Source: Actinomycetota bacterium (lineage in GTDB: Bacteria; Actinomycetota; Acidimicrobiia; Acidimicrobiales; CADCSY01). From it: a stretch of DNA of 7,344 bases. The position numbers were made by a program, and so were the translations under genes. Below, piece by piece: positions 1 to 5,753 of the stretch; position 1 is the stretch's first letter, and every line of letters begins with the position of its first letter. Where the stretch lies: the NCBI GenBank assembly GCA_019348335.1, contig JAHWJR010000092.1:1-7344 (forward strand). Reading direction: 5' to 3'. A model generated the notes under the pieces. The model was not told where the DNA came from. It did not search any database and was given only the letters and a program-made list of their open reading frames with translations.

Positions 1-7
1 CGGCTCG

Positions 8-81
8 TGCCGACGGAGAGACTCGAACTCTCACTGACGACGCCCTAAACGTCGTGCCTCTGCCAATTGGGCTACGTCGGC
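8..81 (-). tRNA. tRNA with UAG anticodon (Leu, CUA codons), short variable loop
   Basis: The reverse strand folds into a complete cloverleaf. The acceptor stem has seven perfect pairs (GCCGACG with CGTCGGC) and discriminator A73. The D arm has GCC/GGC pairs and an 11-base loop containing AATTGGCAGA. The anticodon stem is CGACG/CGTCG with loop TTTAGGG, giving anticodon UAG at 45-47. The T arm is GAGAG-TTCGAGT-CTCTC. T8-A14, G18-G19, T54-T55-C56 and a possible A15-T48 Levitt pair are all present. No CCA is encoded; CGA follows A73. The anticodon and the A-A-T-T-G-G D loop are tRNA-Leu-like, but only five bases (TCAGT) separate the anticodon and T stems, whereas bacterial tRNA-Leu normally has a long class II variable arm. 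Calling it a tRNA is secure. The charged amino acid is inferred from the anticodon alone. Confidence 0.9.
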
Positions 82-97
82 CAGGGGGCTGCGGTCA

Positions 98-103
98 AGG
101 GTA
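98..103 (-). promoter_or_regulatory. Putative -10 hexamer (TACCCT) for the tRNA gene
   Basis: On the minus strand TACCCT fits the actinobacterial TANNNT -10 pattern. It would place the transcription start near base 91-92, about 10 bases before the mature tRNA 5' end at 81, a usual pre-tRNA leader length. I see no convincing -35 hexamer upstream. The rest of the 110 bases between the tRNA and the ASRT gene is GC-rich, with a short palindrome at 109-118 (GGCCCGGGCC) and a tandem 8-base repeat at 133-148 (GCCTGGCC twice). I could not find a promoter for the plus-strand ASRT gene there. Confidence 0.4.
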
Positions 104-191
104 GGCGGGGCCCGGGCCGGGGGGCGAGGTTTGCCTGGCCGCCTGGCCCGGGTAGCCGGCCTGACATGCACGCCGTCGAGACCGCCCTCCT

Positions 192-572
192 GTGACCGCC
201 CCCATCGGGCACCGGCGCTGGGCCATCGCCGAGGGGTACATCCCGTCGTGGGGCACGGGCCCGGAGCCGGACTTCACCAGCCACGAGACCGCCTGCATCC
301 TCAACGCCTCCGACGACGACGCCTCCGTCGAGATCACCCTGTACTTCTCCGACCGGGAACCGGCCGGCCCGTACCGGGTCACGGTCCCGGCCCGGCGCAC
401 CAGCCACGTCCGCTTCAACGACCTCGACGACCCCGAGCCCGTGCCACTGGCCACCGACTACGCCAGCGTGATCGAGAGCGACGTGCCGGTGGTCGTGCAG
501 CACACCCGGCTCGACTCCCGCCAAGCCGAGAACGCGCTGCTGTCGACCACGGCCTTCCCGGCACCGGACTGA
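192..572 (+). CDS. Sensory rhodopsin transducer (ASRT) family protein
   Basis: This 126-residue protein strongly resembles the soluble Anabaena sensory rhodopsin transducer as I remember it. Shared blocks are WAIAEGYIP (residues 10-18), GPEPDFTSHETACILNA (about 23-39), VEITLYFSDREPAGPYR (46-62), the VPARRT turn (65-70), HVRFNDLDDP (72-81), and VVVQHTRLDSRQAENALLST near the C-terminus (100-119). Length is typical of the family, which forms small all-beta tetramers; the Anabaena protein binds its photoreceptor and has been reported to bind DNA. There is no membrane segment. GTG at 192 is the only start codon after the in-frame stop at 162-164, and I see no clear Shine-Dalgarno sequence. The gene stands alone, divergent from the tRNA and convergent with the next gene, and no rhodopsin gene is in the window. 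Family membership is secure; a light-signalling role is not supported here, since many homologues occur without a rhodopsin. Confidence 0.92.
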   Translation: MTAPIGHRRWAIAEGYIPSWGTGPEPDFTSHETACILNASDDDASVEITLYFSDREPAGPYRVTVPARRTSHVRFNDLDDPEPVPLATDYASVIESDVPVVVQHTRLDSRQAENALLSTTAFPAPD

Positions 573-577
573 TCCGG

Positions 578-594
578 CACCGGTCCGTCCGGTG
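578..594. terminator. Possible bidirectional hairpin between convergent genes
   Basis: CACCGG, five bases TCCGT, then CCGGTG makes a perfect 6-bp stem six bases after the ASRT stop codon, inside the 37-bp gap between two convergent genes. There is no T tract on either side, so it would be a weak or Rho-assisted terminator at best. The position is the main argument. Confidence 0.3.
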
Positions 595-609
595 GCCCGC
601 AGGAGAAGT

Positions 610-927
610 TCAGCTGTCCCCGGCGCCCCGGGGCCGTGAGCTGCCGGCGCCGACGGTCCCCGGCGGCGGCATCACCACCTCACGCGTGCGGTCGTCGGTG
701 CAGCGAGCACACGGCTCGACGTGACGCCACGACGCCAGCCACCGAGTGCGGCGGGCGTCGAGGGCCACCCGGAAGGCGCCCGTGTCCGACTCGTCCTCGA
801 ACGCGTAGTAGCGCTGCCAGGGGGCAGACACCGCGTTGGCGGGGTCGGTGCCGCGGGGGAGCCGGCAGAACTGCATGACGGTCGAATCGAGCAGCCACAA
901 GCTGTTGCACGACTCGATGCGGTCCAT
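610..927 (-). CDS. Hypothetical 105-residue protein with a CxxC motif
   Basis: I do not recognise a named family. The frame looks coding because the region from the ATG reads as an ordinary globular protein, beginning MDRIESCNSLWLLDS. It has aromatic and acidic residues (WQRYYAFEDESDTGAF, about 37-52), a basic/aromatic stretch TRWLASWRH (61-69), then PCARC (CxxC, Cys73 and Cys76), and ends in a low-complexity Pro/Gly/Ser tail (about 87-105). The two cysteines plus His69 could bind a metal, but that is only suggested by the motif. The same frame stays open upstream of the ATG, but those residues are Pro/Arg/Gly-rich and overlap rdgB, so ATG at 927 is preferred. No Shine-Dalgarno is visible; a -10-like TACGGT ends 7 bases before the ATG. 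It lies 55 bases downstream of rdgB on the same strand, so it may be read both from its own promoter and through the operon. Confidence 0.7.
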   Translation of the reverse strand: MDRIESCNSLWLLDSTVMQFCRLPRGTDPANAVSAPWQRYYAFEDESDTGAFRVALDARRTRWLASWRHVEPCARCTDDRTREVVMPPPGTVGAGSSRPRGAGDS

Positions 928-934
928 GTCGCCA

Positions 935-940
935 ACCGTA
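935..940 (-). promoter_or_regulatory. Putative -10 hexamer (TACGGT) giving a near-leaderless start
   Basis: Minus-strand TACGGT matches TANNNT and is followed by seven bases and the ATG at 927, so transcription would begin at or one base before the start codon. No good -35 is seen. A 12-bp palindrome lies about 8 bases upstream of it. Confidence 0.35.
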
Positions 941-948
941 CGCCACCC

Positions 949-960
949 CAGCGATCGCTG
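949..960. repeat. 12-bp perfect palindrome CAGCGATCGCTG
   Basis: This perfect dyad (CAGCGA/TCGCTG) lies in the 55-bp gap between rdgB and the 105-residue hypothetical gene. It is centred about 27 bases upstream of the latter's start and just upstream of the putative -10. It has no loop, so it is more like a protein-binding dyad than a terminator. In such GC-rich DNA a chance palindrome is possible. Confidence 0.35.
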
Positions 961-982
961 CAGGGCCAGCGCCCCGGCAGGC

Positions 983-1570
983 TCAGCCAGCCCGGGACGC
1001 CAGCCGGGCGGCGAGGTCGCGGAAGGCCCTCCCCCGGTGCGACACGGCGTTCTTCTCCTCGGGAGCGAGCTCGGCGAAGGTGCGTCCGTCACCGCCGTCG
1101 GGCACGAACACGGGGTCGTAGCCGAACCCGCGGCTTCCCCGGCGGGCCTCGGTGATGGTCCCGTCGCAGGTTCCCTCCCCCACGATCTCGTCACCGCCGG
1201 GCAGCGTCACCAGGGCCACGGTCCGCCAGCGGGCCCGCCGGTCGGCCACGCCGTCGAGCTCGCTCAGCAGACGACTGATGTTGTCGTCGAACGTGGCGCC
1301 CGGGCCGGCGTAGCGGGCGGTGTAGAGGCCCGGCGCGCCGCCGAGGGCCACCACCTCGAGCCCGGTGTCGTCGGCCACGGCTGCCTCCCCCGTGGCCGCC
1401 ATCACCGCCTCGGCCTTGATGCGGGCGTTCTCGCGCAGGCTGGCGCCGTCCTCCTCGGGCTCGGGAAGGTCCTCGGGGCGAGGAAGGAGCTCGAGGCCCT
1501 CGATCTGCGCCAGCACGGCGGCGATCTCCGCCGCCTTGCCCGGGTTCCCGGTGGCGAGGGCGATCCTCAC
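983..1570 (-). CDS. rdgB: RdgB/HAM1-type XTP/dITP diphosphatase
   Basis: This 195-residue protein hydrolyses non-canonical purine nucleoside triphosphates (dITP, ITP, XTP) to monophosphate and pyrophosphate, keeping deaminated purines out of DNA and RNA. The N-terminus has the family ATGNPGK motif (residues 6-12; Asn9 and Lys12 are the usual phosphate-binding positions). VADDTGLEV (65-73) contains the expected catalytic Asp68. It is followed by PGLYTARYAG (80-89), RGFGYDPVF (147-155) and the C-terminal SHRGRAF (177-183) purine-site motif. Length is normal. GTG at 1570 is chosen because it precedes the conserved first strand (VRIALATGN) and overlaps the rph stop in GTGA. I see no Shine-Dalgarno, so translation is probably coupled to rph. 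RNase PH followed by RdgB is a widespread bacterial pairing. Confidence 0.96.
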   Translation of the reverse strand: MRIALATGNPGKAAEIAAVLAQIEGLELLPRPEDLPEPEEDGASLRENARIKAEAVMAATGEAAVADDTGLEVVALGGAPGLYTARYAGPGATFDDNISRLLSELDGVADRRARWRTVALVTLPGGDEIVGEGTCDGTITEARRGSRGFGYDPVFVPDGGDGRTFAELAPEEKNAVSHRGRAFRDLAARLASRAG

Positions 1571-2325
1571 CGGCGCGGCGGGGGTGGCTCCGAGAGCACC
1601 TCGGCTTGGAGCTCCAGGATCTGGCGGATGCCCCCGGCCGCCAGGTCGACGAGGCTGTCGAGCTCCGTGCGGGAGAACGCCGCGCCCTCGGCGGTGCCCT
1701 GCACCTCGACGAAGCGGCCGCTGCCGGTCATGACCACGTTCATGTCGACCCCGGCCCGGGAGTCCTCGGCGTAGTCGAGGTCGAGCACCGGGACGGCGTC
1801 GACGATGCCCACCGACACCGCCCCGCAGGGGTCGGTCATGGGGTGGGCCGGTAGCCGGCCCGCGGCTACCAGGCGGCTGAGCGCATCGTGCAGGGCGACG
1901 TAACCTCCGCAGACCGACGCCGTGCGGGTCCCCCCGTCGGCCTGGAGGACGTCGCAGTCCACCACCACCTGCAGCTCGGCCATGGCCGTCAGGTCGGTGA
2001 CCGAACGCAGCGAACGGCCGATGAGGCGCTGGATCTCCTGGGTCCGGCCGCTCAACTTGCCCTTCGCCGCTTCCCGGGGCACCCGGTCGCCCGTCGAGCC
2101 CGGGAGCAGGGAGTACTCGCCCGTCACCCATCCCCGGCCACTGCCCCGCAGCCACCGGGGGACGTCGGTGTCGACCGAGGCGGTGCACAGCACGCGAGTG
2201 CGCCCGAAGGAGACCAGCACCGAGCCGGCGGGGAGCTCGGTGAAGTCGCGCTCGAAGCGCACCGGACGCAGCTCGTCGTCGGCCCGCCCGTCGGCACGGC
2301 GTCCGGGAGTGGTCGGCGCCGTCAC
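1567..2325 (-). CDS. rph: Ribonuclease PH (3'-5' phosphorolytic exoribonuclease)
   Basis: This 252-residue protein trims tRNA and other RNA 3' ends using phosphate and releasing nucleoside diphosphates; the family forms a hexameric ring. Conserved blocks are FGRTRVLCTASVD (residues 40-52), GWVTGEYSLLPGST (65-78), SGRTQEIQRLIGRSLR (92-107), DCDVLQADGGTRTAS (123-137), in which GTRT is the phosphate-binding segment, and DMNVVMTGSGRFVEVQGTAEG (194-214). Length fits the family (about 240-260). The start is GTG at 2325, inside a 4-base GTGA overlap with the upstream MBL-fold gene. A GAGG ending 7 bases before it is a good Shine-Dalgarno. The short Arg/Asp-rich leader (residues 5-17) is ordinary. 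The C-terminus ends in PPPPRR. It is the seventh of eight tightly packed genes. Confidence 0.97.
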   Translation of the reverse strand: MTAPTTPGRRADGRADDELRPVRFERDFTELPAGSVLVSFGRTRVLCTASVDTDVPRWLRGSGRGWVTGEYSLLPGSTGDRVPREAAKGKLSGRTQEIQRLIGRSLRSVTDLTAMAELQVVVDCDVLQADGGTRTASVCGGYVALHDALSRLVAAGRLPAHPMTDPCGAVSVGIVDAVPVLDLDYAEDSRAGVDMNVVMTGSGRFVEVQGTAEGAAFSRTELDSLVDLAAGGIRQILELQAEVLSEPPPPRR

Positions 2326-3062
2326 GGCGCCACCTCGTAGCTGGCGCCGACGGCGGCGACGTCGACGGGGAGCCCGAAGGCCTCGGTCGCCTCCGCCCGC
2401 GACCGCTCCCGGTCGACTCCCGGCTGGAGGTGGGTGATGACCAGGTGCCGGGCGCCGGCGGCACGAGCCGAGGCGCCGGCCTGGGCGGCGGTGAGGTGCT
2501 TGGTCCGCCCTTCCTGGTCGGCGGCCAGGGACGCCTCGCACAGCATGAGGTCGACCCCCTGGCCCAGCTCCTCGAGGGACCAGCCCGGCCCGGTATCGGC
2601 CGAGTAGCCCAACGACCCACCGTCCTCGGCCTCGATCCGCACGGCGAGGGTCTCCGGGCCGTGATCGGTCCGGGAGAACGACAGGCTGAGCCCGCCCACC
2701 GACGCCGAGCTCCCGGAGTGGACCTCGGTCCAGTCGAAGGCCGGACCGAGCCGCCCGTTGACCTCGGCCGCCAGGCGCCGGACCTCAGGAGGCGACAGCA
2801 CCACGACACCGGTGCGAGGCCGGATGTGGCGTACGACGTTGTGGTAGGGCAGCACGTCGACCCAGTGGTCGGGGTGGGCATGGCTGAGCACCACGGCGTC
2901 GAGCGAGTCGAGGTCGAGGTGGCGCTGGAGGTTGGCCAGGGTGCCCGGGCCGGCGTCCAGCCAGATCGACGCTCCGCCGCCCTGGACCAGGTAACCCGAG
3001 CACGCTCCTCCGGGTTCGGCGTAGGAGCCGGAGCACCCCAGCACCGTCAGCGCGATGCTCAT
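2322..3062 (-). CDS. MBL-fold metal-dependent hydrolase (Rv1339-like)
   Basis: This 246-residue protein has the metallo-beta-lactamase fold of the RNase Z/cyclic-nucleotide phosphodiesterase type. It has N-terminal LTVLGCSGSY (5-14), the WLDAGPGTL strand-loop (34-42), the metal motif HAHPDH (61-66, with SHAHPDHWVD), His134 in TDHGPETLAVRI, Asp156 in YSADTGPG, and His211 in VITHL; His189 (KHLTAAQAG) is also conserved-looking. Between murI and rph it occupies the same slot as M. tuberculosis Rv1339, which has been reported as an atypical cAMP phosphodiesterase. That is the best functional hypothesis, but substrate cannot be read from the motifs. ATG at 3062 gives a family-like N-terminus (MSIALTVLGC) and an ATGA overlap with the murI stop. 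An upstream in-frame extension to 3131 would add 23 Arg/Ala-rich residues and is rejected. Confidence 0.92.
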   Translation of the reverse strand: MSIALTVLGCSGSYAEPGGACSGYLVQGGGASIWLDAGPGTLANLQRHLDLDSLDAVVLSHAHPDHWVDVLPYHNVVRHIRPRTGVVVLSPPEVRRLAAEVNGRLGPAFDWTEVHSGSSASVGGLSLSFSRTDHGPETLAVRIEAEDGGSLGYSADTGPGWSLEELGQGVDLMLCEASLAADQEGRTKHLTAAQAGASARAAGARHLVITHLQPGVDRERSRAEATEAFGLPVDVAAVGASYEVAP

Positions 3063-3877
3063 GTCCACGAGACCTGTTCGACGCGCCCCAGCTCTGGACC
3101 GAGCAGCTGGCGACCGAGCGACTCGAACCACCCGACGTCGCCGGACGAGAGGAACACGTGGCGGCCGGTGCCCGCTGCGGGACCACGGACGGGGCTGGGG
3201 GCAGGGCCTGCGATGAGCGAACGGAGCTCGAAGGCGGTCTCGTCGGCCGACGACACCAGCACCACCTCACGCCCGACCACGTCGCTGATGGTACGGGCGA
3301 GGAAGGGGTAGTGGGTGCATCCCAGCAACAGGGCGTCCACGCCCGCCTCGCACAGCGGGGCGAGCAGGCGCTCAGCGAGGATGTGCACCTGGTCCGACCC
3401 CGTCTCCCCTCGCTCCACGAACTCCACGAAACCCGGGCAGGCGGCGCAGCGGAGCTCGACGTCGGCGCCGGTTGCCGCCACCGCTCGCTGGTAGGCGCCC
3501 GAGCCGATGGTGCCCACGGTGCCGATGATCCCCACCCGCCCGTTGCGGGTGGCGGACACGAGGGCACGCACACCGGGCTCGATCACGCCGAGCACCGGGA
3601 CCTCGAGCTCGGCGCGCAGCTCGTCGAGGGCAGCCGCCGAGGCGGTGTTGCACGCCACCACCAGCGACTTGACGCCGTGACGTTCGACCAGGAACCGGGC
3701 GATCTGGCGGGCGAAGCCCCGGACCTCGTCCAGGGGACGGGGCCCGTAGGGGTACCGCGCCGTGTCGCCGAGGTACACCAGGTCCTCGTCGGGCAGCAGG
3801 TCGATGACGGCGCGGGCGACGGTGAGGCCGCCGAACCCGCTGTCGAACATCCCGATGGGACTCCCCGAGACGCTCAG
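3059..3877 (-). CDS. murI: Glutamate racemase
   Basis: It interconverts L- and D-glutamate, supplying D-Glu for peptidoglycan precursors in the cytosol. Numbered from the CTG start, it is 272 residues with PIGMFDSGFGGLTV near residues 7-20, YLGDTARYPYG (35-45), the first catalytic cysteine in VACNTASA (Cys76), GVIEPGV (97-103), and the second catalytic cysteine in GCTHYP (Cys187). Length is normal. The start is unusual. No ATG, GTG or TTG precedes the conserved PIG strand, and the only in-frame ATG (3850) lies inside it (PIG-M-FDSG) and would delete that strand. CTG at 3877 forms a CTGA overlap with the stop of the channel gene, mirroring the ATGA and two GTGA overlaps that follow, and AGGA ends 7 bases upstream. 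The ATG start is the alternative; it has GGGGAG 10 bases before it. Confidence 0.95.
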   Translation of the reverse strand: MSVSGSPIGMFDSGFGGLTVARAVIDLLPDEDLVYLGDTARYPYGPRPLDEVRGFARQIARFLVERHGVKSLVVACNTASAAALDELRAELEVPVLGVIEPGVRALVSATRNGRVGIIGTVGTIGSGAYQRAVAATGADVELRCAACPGFVEFVERGETGSDQVHILAERLLAPLCEAGVDALLLGCTHYPFLARTISDVVGREVVLVSSADETAFELRSLIAGPAPSPVRGPAAGTGRHVFLSSGDVGWFESLGRQLLGPELGRVEQVSWT

Positions 3878-4788
3878 CTGGCGGTCCTGTCGCCGTCGCC
3901 GGCTGCCGGGGCCCGCACGTCGAGGGTCGCCGAGGGCAGGAACCCGAGCGTGCGCTGCGGGAAGGGAATGGTGATGCCGGCGGCGTCGAGCTCGGACTTG
4001 ACCGACATGGCCACGCCCGACCGCACCCGCCACAGCGTGGCGATGTCGGGCGCGTGCCAGAAGCGCAGGGCGAAGTCGATGCTCGACTCGTTGAACTGCT
4101 CGACCCACACCTCGGGCGTCGGATCGGCCCGGACCCCGTCGATGGCGCGCACCGCTCCCTGGAGCACCCGCTGCGCCGTGGCCAGATCGGTGTCGTAGGC
4201 CACCCCGACGGTGAGTGTCGTGCGCCGCCTGCCGCCGACCGTGAAGTTGGTGATGGGGTTGTTGAGCACCTGGGAGCACGGCACCAGCACCCGCTCGCCG
4301 GCGTAGGTGCGCACGATCACCGTGCGGAAGTTGACGTCCTCGACCGTGCCCTCGATGTCGTTGGTTTCGATCTGGTCGCCCCGCCGGAACGGCCGGCGGG
4401 ACTGGAGCAGGACACTGGCGAAGAGGTTCTCGAGGATGGTCTGGGCGGCGAAGGCCAGGGCCAGGCCGCCGATCCCCAGGGCGCCGAGCACGGGCGCGAG
4501 GCGGACGCCGAGGACCTGGAGGGCGTACACGAGGCCGCCCACCACCACCAGGCCGCCGACCACCCGGCCCACCAGCTGGGCGGCGAGGCGGGCGCCGTCG
4601 CCCCGCTGGACGAACGAGGCGGTGAGGCGCTTGACCAGCTGGCTGAGCACGATGGCGGCCACGAAGATGGTCAAGGCGCGCAGCCAGTTGCCCGTGGTGA
4701 CGCCCTCCAACGCCTCGGCCAGCTCGTCGTCGCCGCCTTCGGCGGCGGCCAGCACGAGCCCCGAGGCCAACCCCAGCGCGCCGGTCAC
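3874..4788 (-). CDS. MscS-family small-conductance mechanosensitive channel
   Basis: This 304-residue membrane protein has three likely transmembrane helices, at about residues 35-53, 70-92 and 97-125. The last is the Gly/Ala-rich pore helix typical of MscS (GALGIGGLALAFAAQTILENL). It is followed by the beta domain entry RRPFRRGDQIE (131-141), the EGTVEDVNFRTVIVRT block (146-161), VPCSQVLNNPITNF (169-182), and the C-terminal IPFPQRT motif (274-280) that ends most MscS cores, then a short disordered tail. The N-terminal 30 residues include a short hydrophobic stretch and an acidic segment. It probably releases solutes on osmotic downshock. GTG at 4788 sits 4 bases after the cysM stop; no Shine-Dalgarno is visible, suggesting coupling. 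Its stop overlaps the proposed murI start. In M. tuberculosis the corresponding slot holds Rv1337, a rhomboid-type protein, so this is a change in the block. Confidence 0.94.
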   Translation of the reverse strand: MTGALGLASGLVLAAAEGGDDELAEALEGVTTGNWLRALTIFVAAIVLSQLVKRLTASFVQRGDGARLAAQLVGRVVGGLVVVGGLVYALQVLGVRLAPVLGALGIGGLALAFAAQTILENLFASVLLQSRRPFRRGDQIETNDIEGTVEDVNFRTVIVRTYAGERVLVPCSQVLNNPITNFTVGGRRRTTLTVGVAYDTDLATAQRVLQGAVRAIDGVRADPTPEVWVEQFNESSIDFALRFWHAPDIATLWRVRSGVAMSVKSELDAAGITIPFPQRTLGFLPSATLDVRAPAAGDGDRTAS

Positions 4789-4792
4789 GGCG

Positions 4793-5740
4793 TCAGAAGT
4801 AGATGAGGCGGGTCGCTCGTTCGGTCACCTCGTCGAGATCGGCGGTCCAGGCACCGGTGGAGAGGTACTTCCAGCCGCCGTCGGCCACCAGCGTGACCAT
4901 GACCCCCTCGTCGAGCTGGGCGGCGCCCCGGGCGGCGGCGGCCATGGCCGAGCCCGAGGAGATGCCGGCGAAGATCCCCACCTCGGTGAGCCGCCGGGTC
5001 CACTCGATCGACTCGCGCGCCCGCACGATCATCTTGCGGTCGAGCAGCTCGGCCCCACCGTTGTCGACGAAGACCGGCGGGACGAAGCCGTCGTCGAGGT
5101 TGCGCAGACCGTCGACCATCTCGCCGGCCGGCGGCTCGACCGCCCACAGCTGCACGGCCGGGTTGCGTTCCTTCAGGAACCGGCCCACCCCCATGAGGGT
5201 GCCGGCGGTCCCCAGCCCGGCGACGAAGTGGGTGACCTCGGGGCAGTCGCGCCAGATCTCCGGGCCCGTCCCCTCGTAGTGCGCCTTGGGGTTGGCGGGG
5301 TTGCCGTACTGGTAGGGGAAGTACCAGTCGGGGTGCTCGGCGGCCAGCGCCCGGGCCCCCCGCAGGGCCCCGTTGGAACCCTCCTCCCCTGGCGACGGGA
5401 CGATCTCGGCGCCCCAGACCTCGAGCAGCTGGCGGCGCTCGACGGAGACGTTCTCGGGAAGCACCACGACCAGGCGGTAGCCCCGCACCCGGCAGATCAT
5501 GGCCAGGGCGATCCCGGTGTTGCCCGACGACGACTCGAGCACCACCGAGCCGGGATGCAGCAGCCCCTCCTTCTCGGCCTCCTCGATCATGGCCTTGGCC
5601 GCCCGGTCCTTGACCGAACCGCCCGGGTTCTGACCTTCGAGCTTGGCCAGGATGCGCACGCCCGGCGAGGGGCTGAGGGCGGAGACGTCGACCAGCGGCG
5701 TGTTGCCGATGAGGTCGAGGACCGAGTCGTAGGGGGCCAC
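4793..5740 (-). CDS. cysM: Cysteine synthase CysM, O-phosphoserine/CysO-dependent type
   Basis: This is a PLP enzyme of fold type II, 315 residues. IGNTPLV (11-17) opens the fold; NPGGSVKDR (38-46) contains the PLP lysine Lys44; SSGNTGIALA (71-80) is the substrate-carboxylate loop; GLGTAGTLMG (175-184) binds the PLP phosphate. It groups with mycobacterial CysM rather than O-acetylserine CysK. PENVSVERRQLLEVWGAEI, YQYGNPAN and EGTGPEIW match what I recall of that protein, and Arg213 in GLRNLDDGFVP aligns with M. tuberculosis Arg220, which binds the phosphate of O-phosphoserine. The C-terminal GGWKYLSTGAW block is also present. It should use thiocarboxylated CysO as sulfur donor. GTG at 5740 is chosen for the MAPYDSVLDLIGNTPL N-terminus; GAGGG overlapping the cysO stop lies 10 bases upstream. 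The gap from cysO is 13 bases and to the channel gene 4. Confidence 0.96.
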   Translation of the reverse strand: MAPYDSVLDLIGNTPLVDVSALSPSPGVRILAKLEGQNPGGSVKDRAAKAMIEEAEKEGLLHPGSVVLESSSGNTGIALAMICRVRGYRLVVVLPENVSVERRQLLEVWGAEIVPSPGEEGSNGALRGARALAAEHPDWYFPYQYGNPANPKAHYEGTGPEIWRDCPEVTHFVAGLGTAGTLMGVGRFLKERNPAVQLWAVEPPAGEMVDGLRNLDDGFVPPVFVDNGGAELLDRKMIVRARESIEWTRRLTEVGIFAGISSGSAMAAAARGAAQLDEGVMVTLVADGGWKYLSTGAWTADLDEVTERATRLIYF

Positions 5741-5753
5741 GCGGGCCCGGCCC

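Noticed and set aside
109..148. Short palindrome GGCCCGGGCC and tandem GCCTGGCC repeat between the tRNA and ASRT genes
   Set aside because: Both are short and of the kind expected by chance in such GC-rich DNA; no link to a -10 element or start was found, so they are only mentioned under the tRNA promoter entry.
951..958. GCGATCGC octamer, the HIP1 motif of cyanobacteria
   Set aside because: It appears only as the core of the single 12-bp palindrome. HIP1 is significant only when highly repeated, and the gene content is actinobacterial.
983..2881. A 632-residue open frame on the minus strand containing RdgB at its end
   Set aside because: Only the last 195 residues match a family; the rest is Pro/Arg/Gly-rich and lies across rph and the MBL-fold gene in another frame, as expected of GC-rich DNA.
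3063..3131. Longer start for the MBL-fold gene
   Set aside because: The added 23 residues are Arg/Ala-rich, overlap the conserved end of murI, and break the 4-base overlap pattern.
2430..4198. Long plus-strand open frames opposite the MBL-fold gene and murI
   Set aside because: They are antisense shadows; codon composition and residue content do not look like a protein, and the minus-strand genes explain the region fully.
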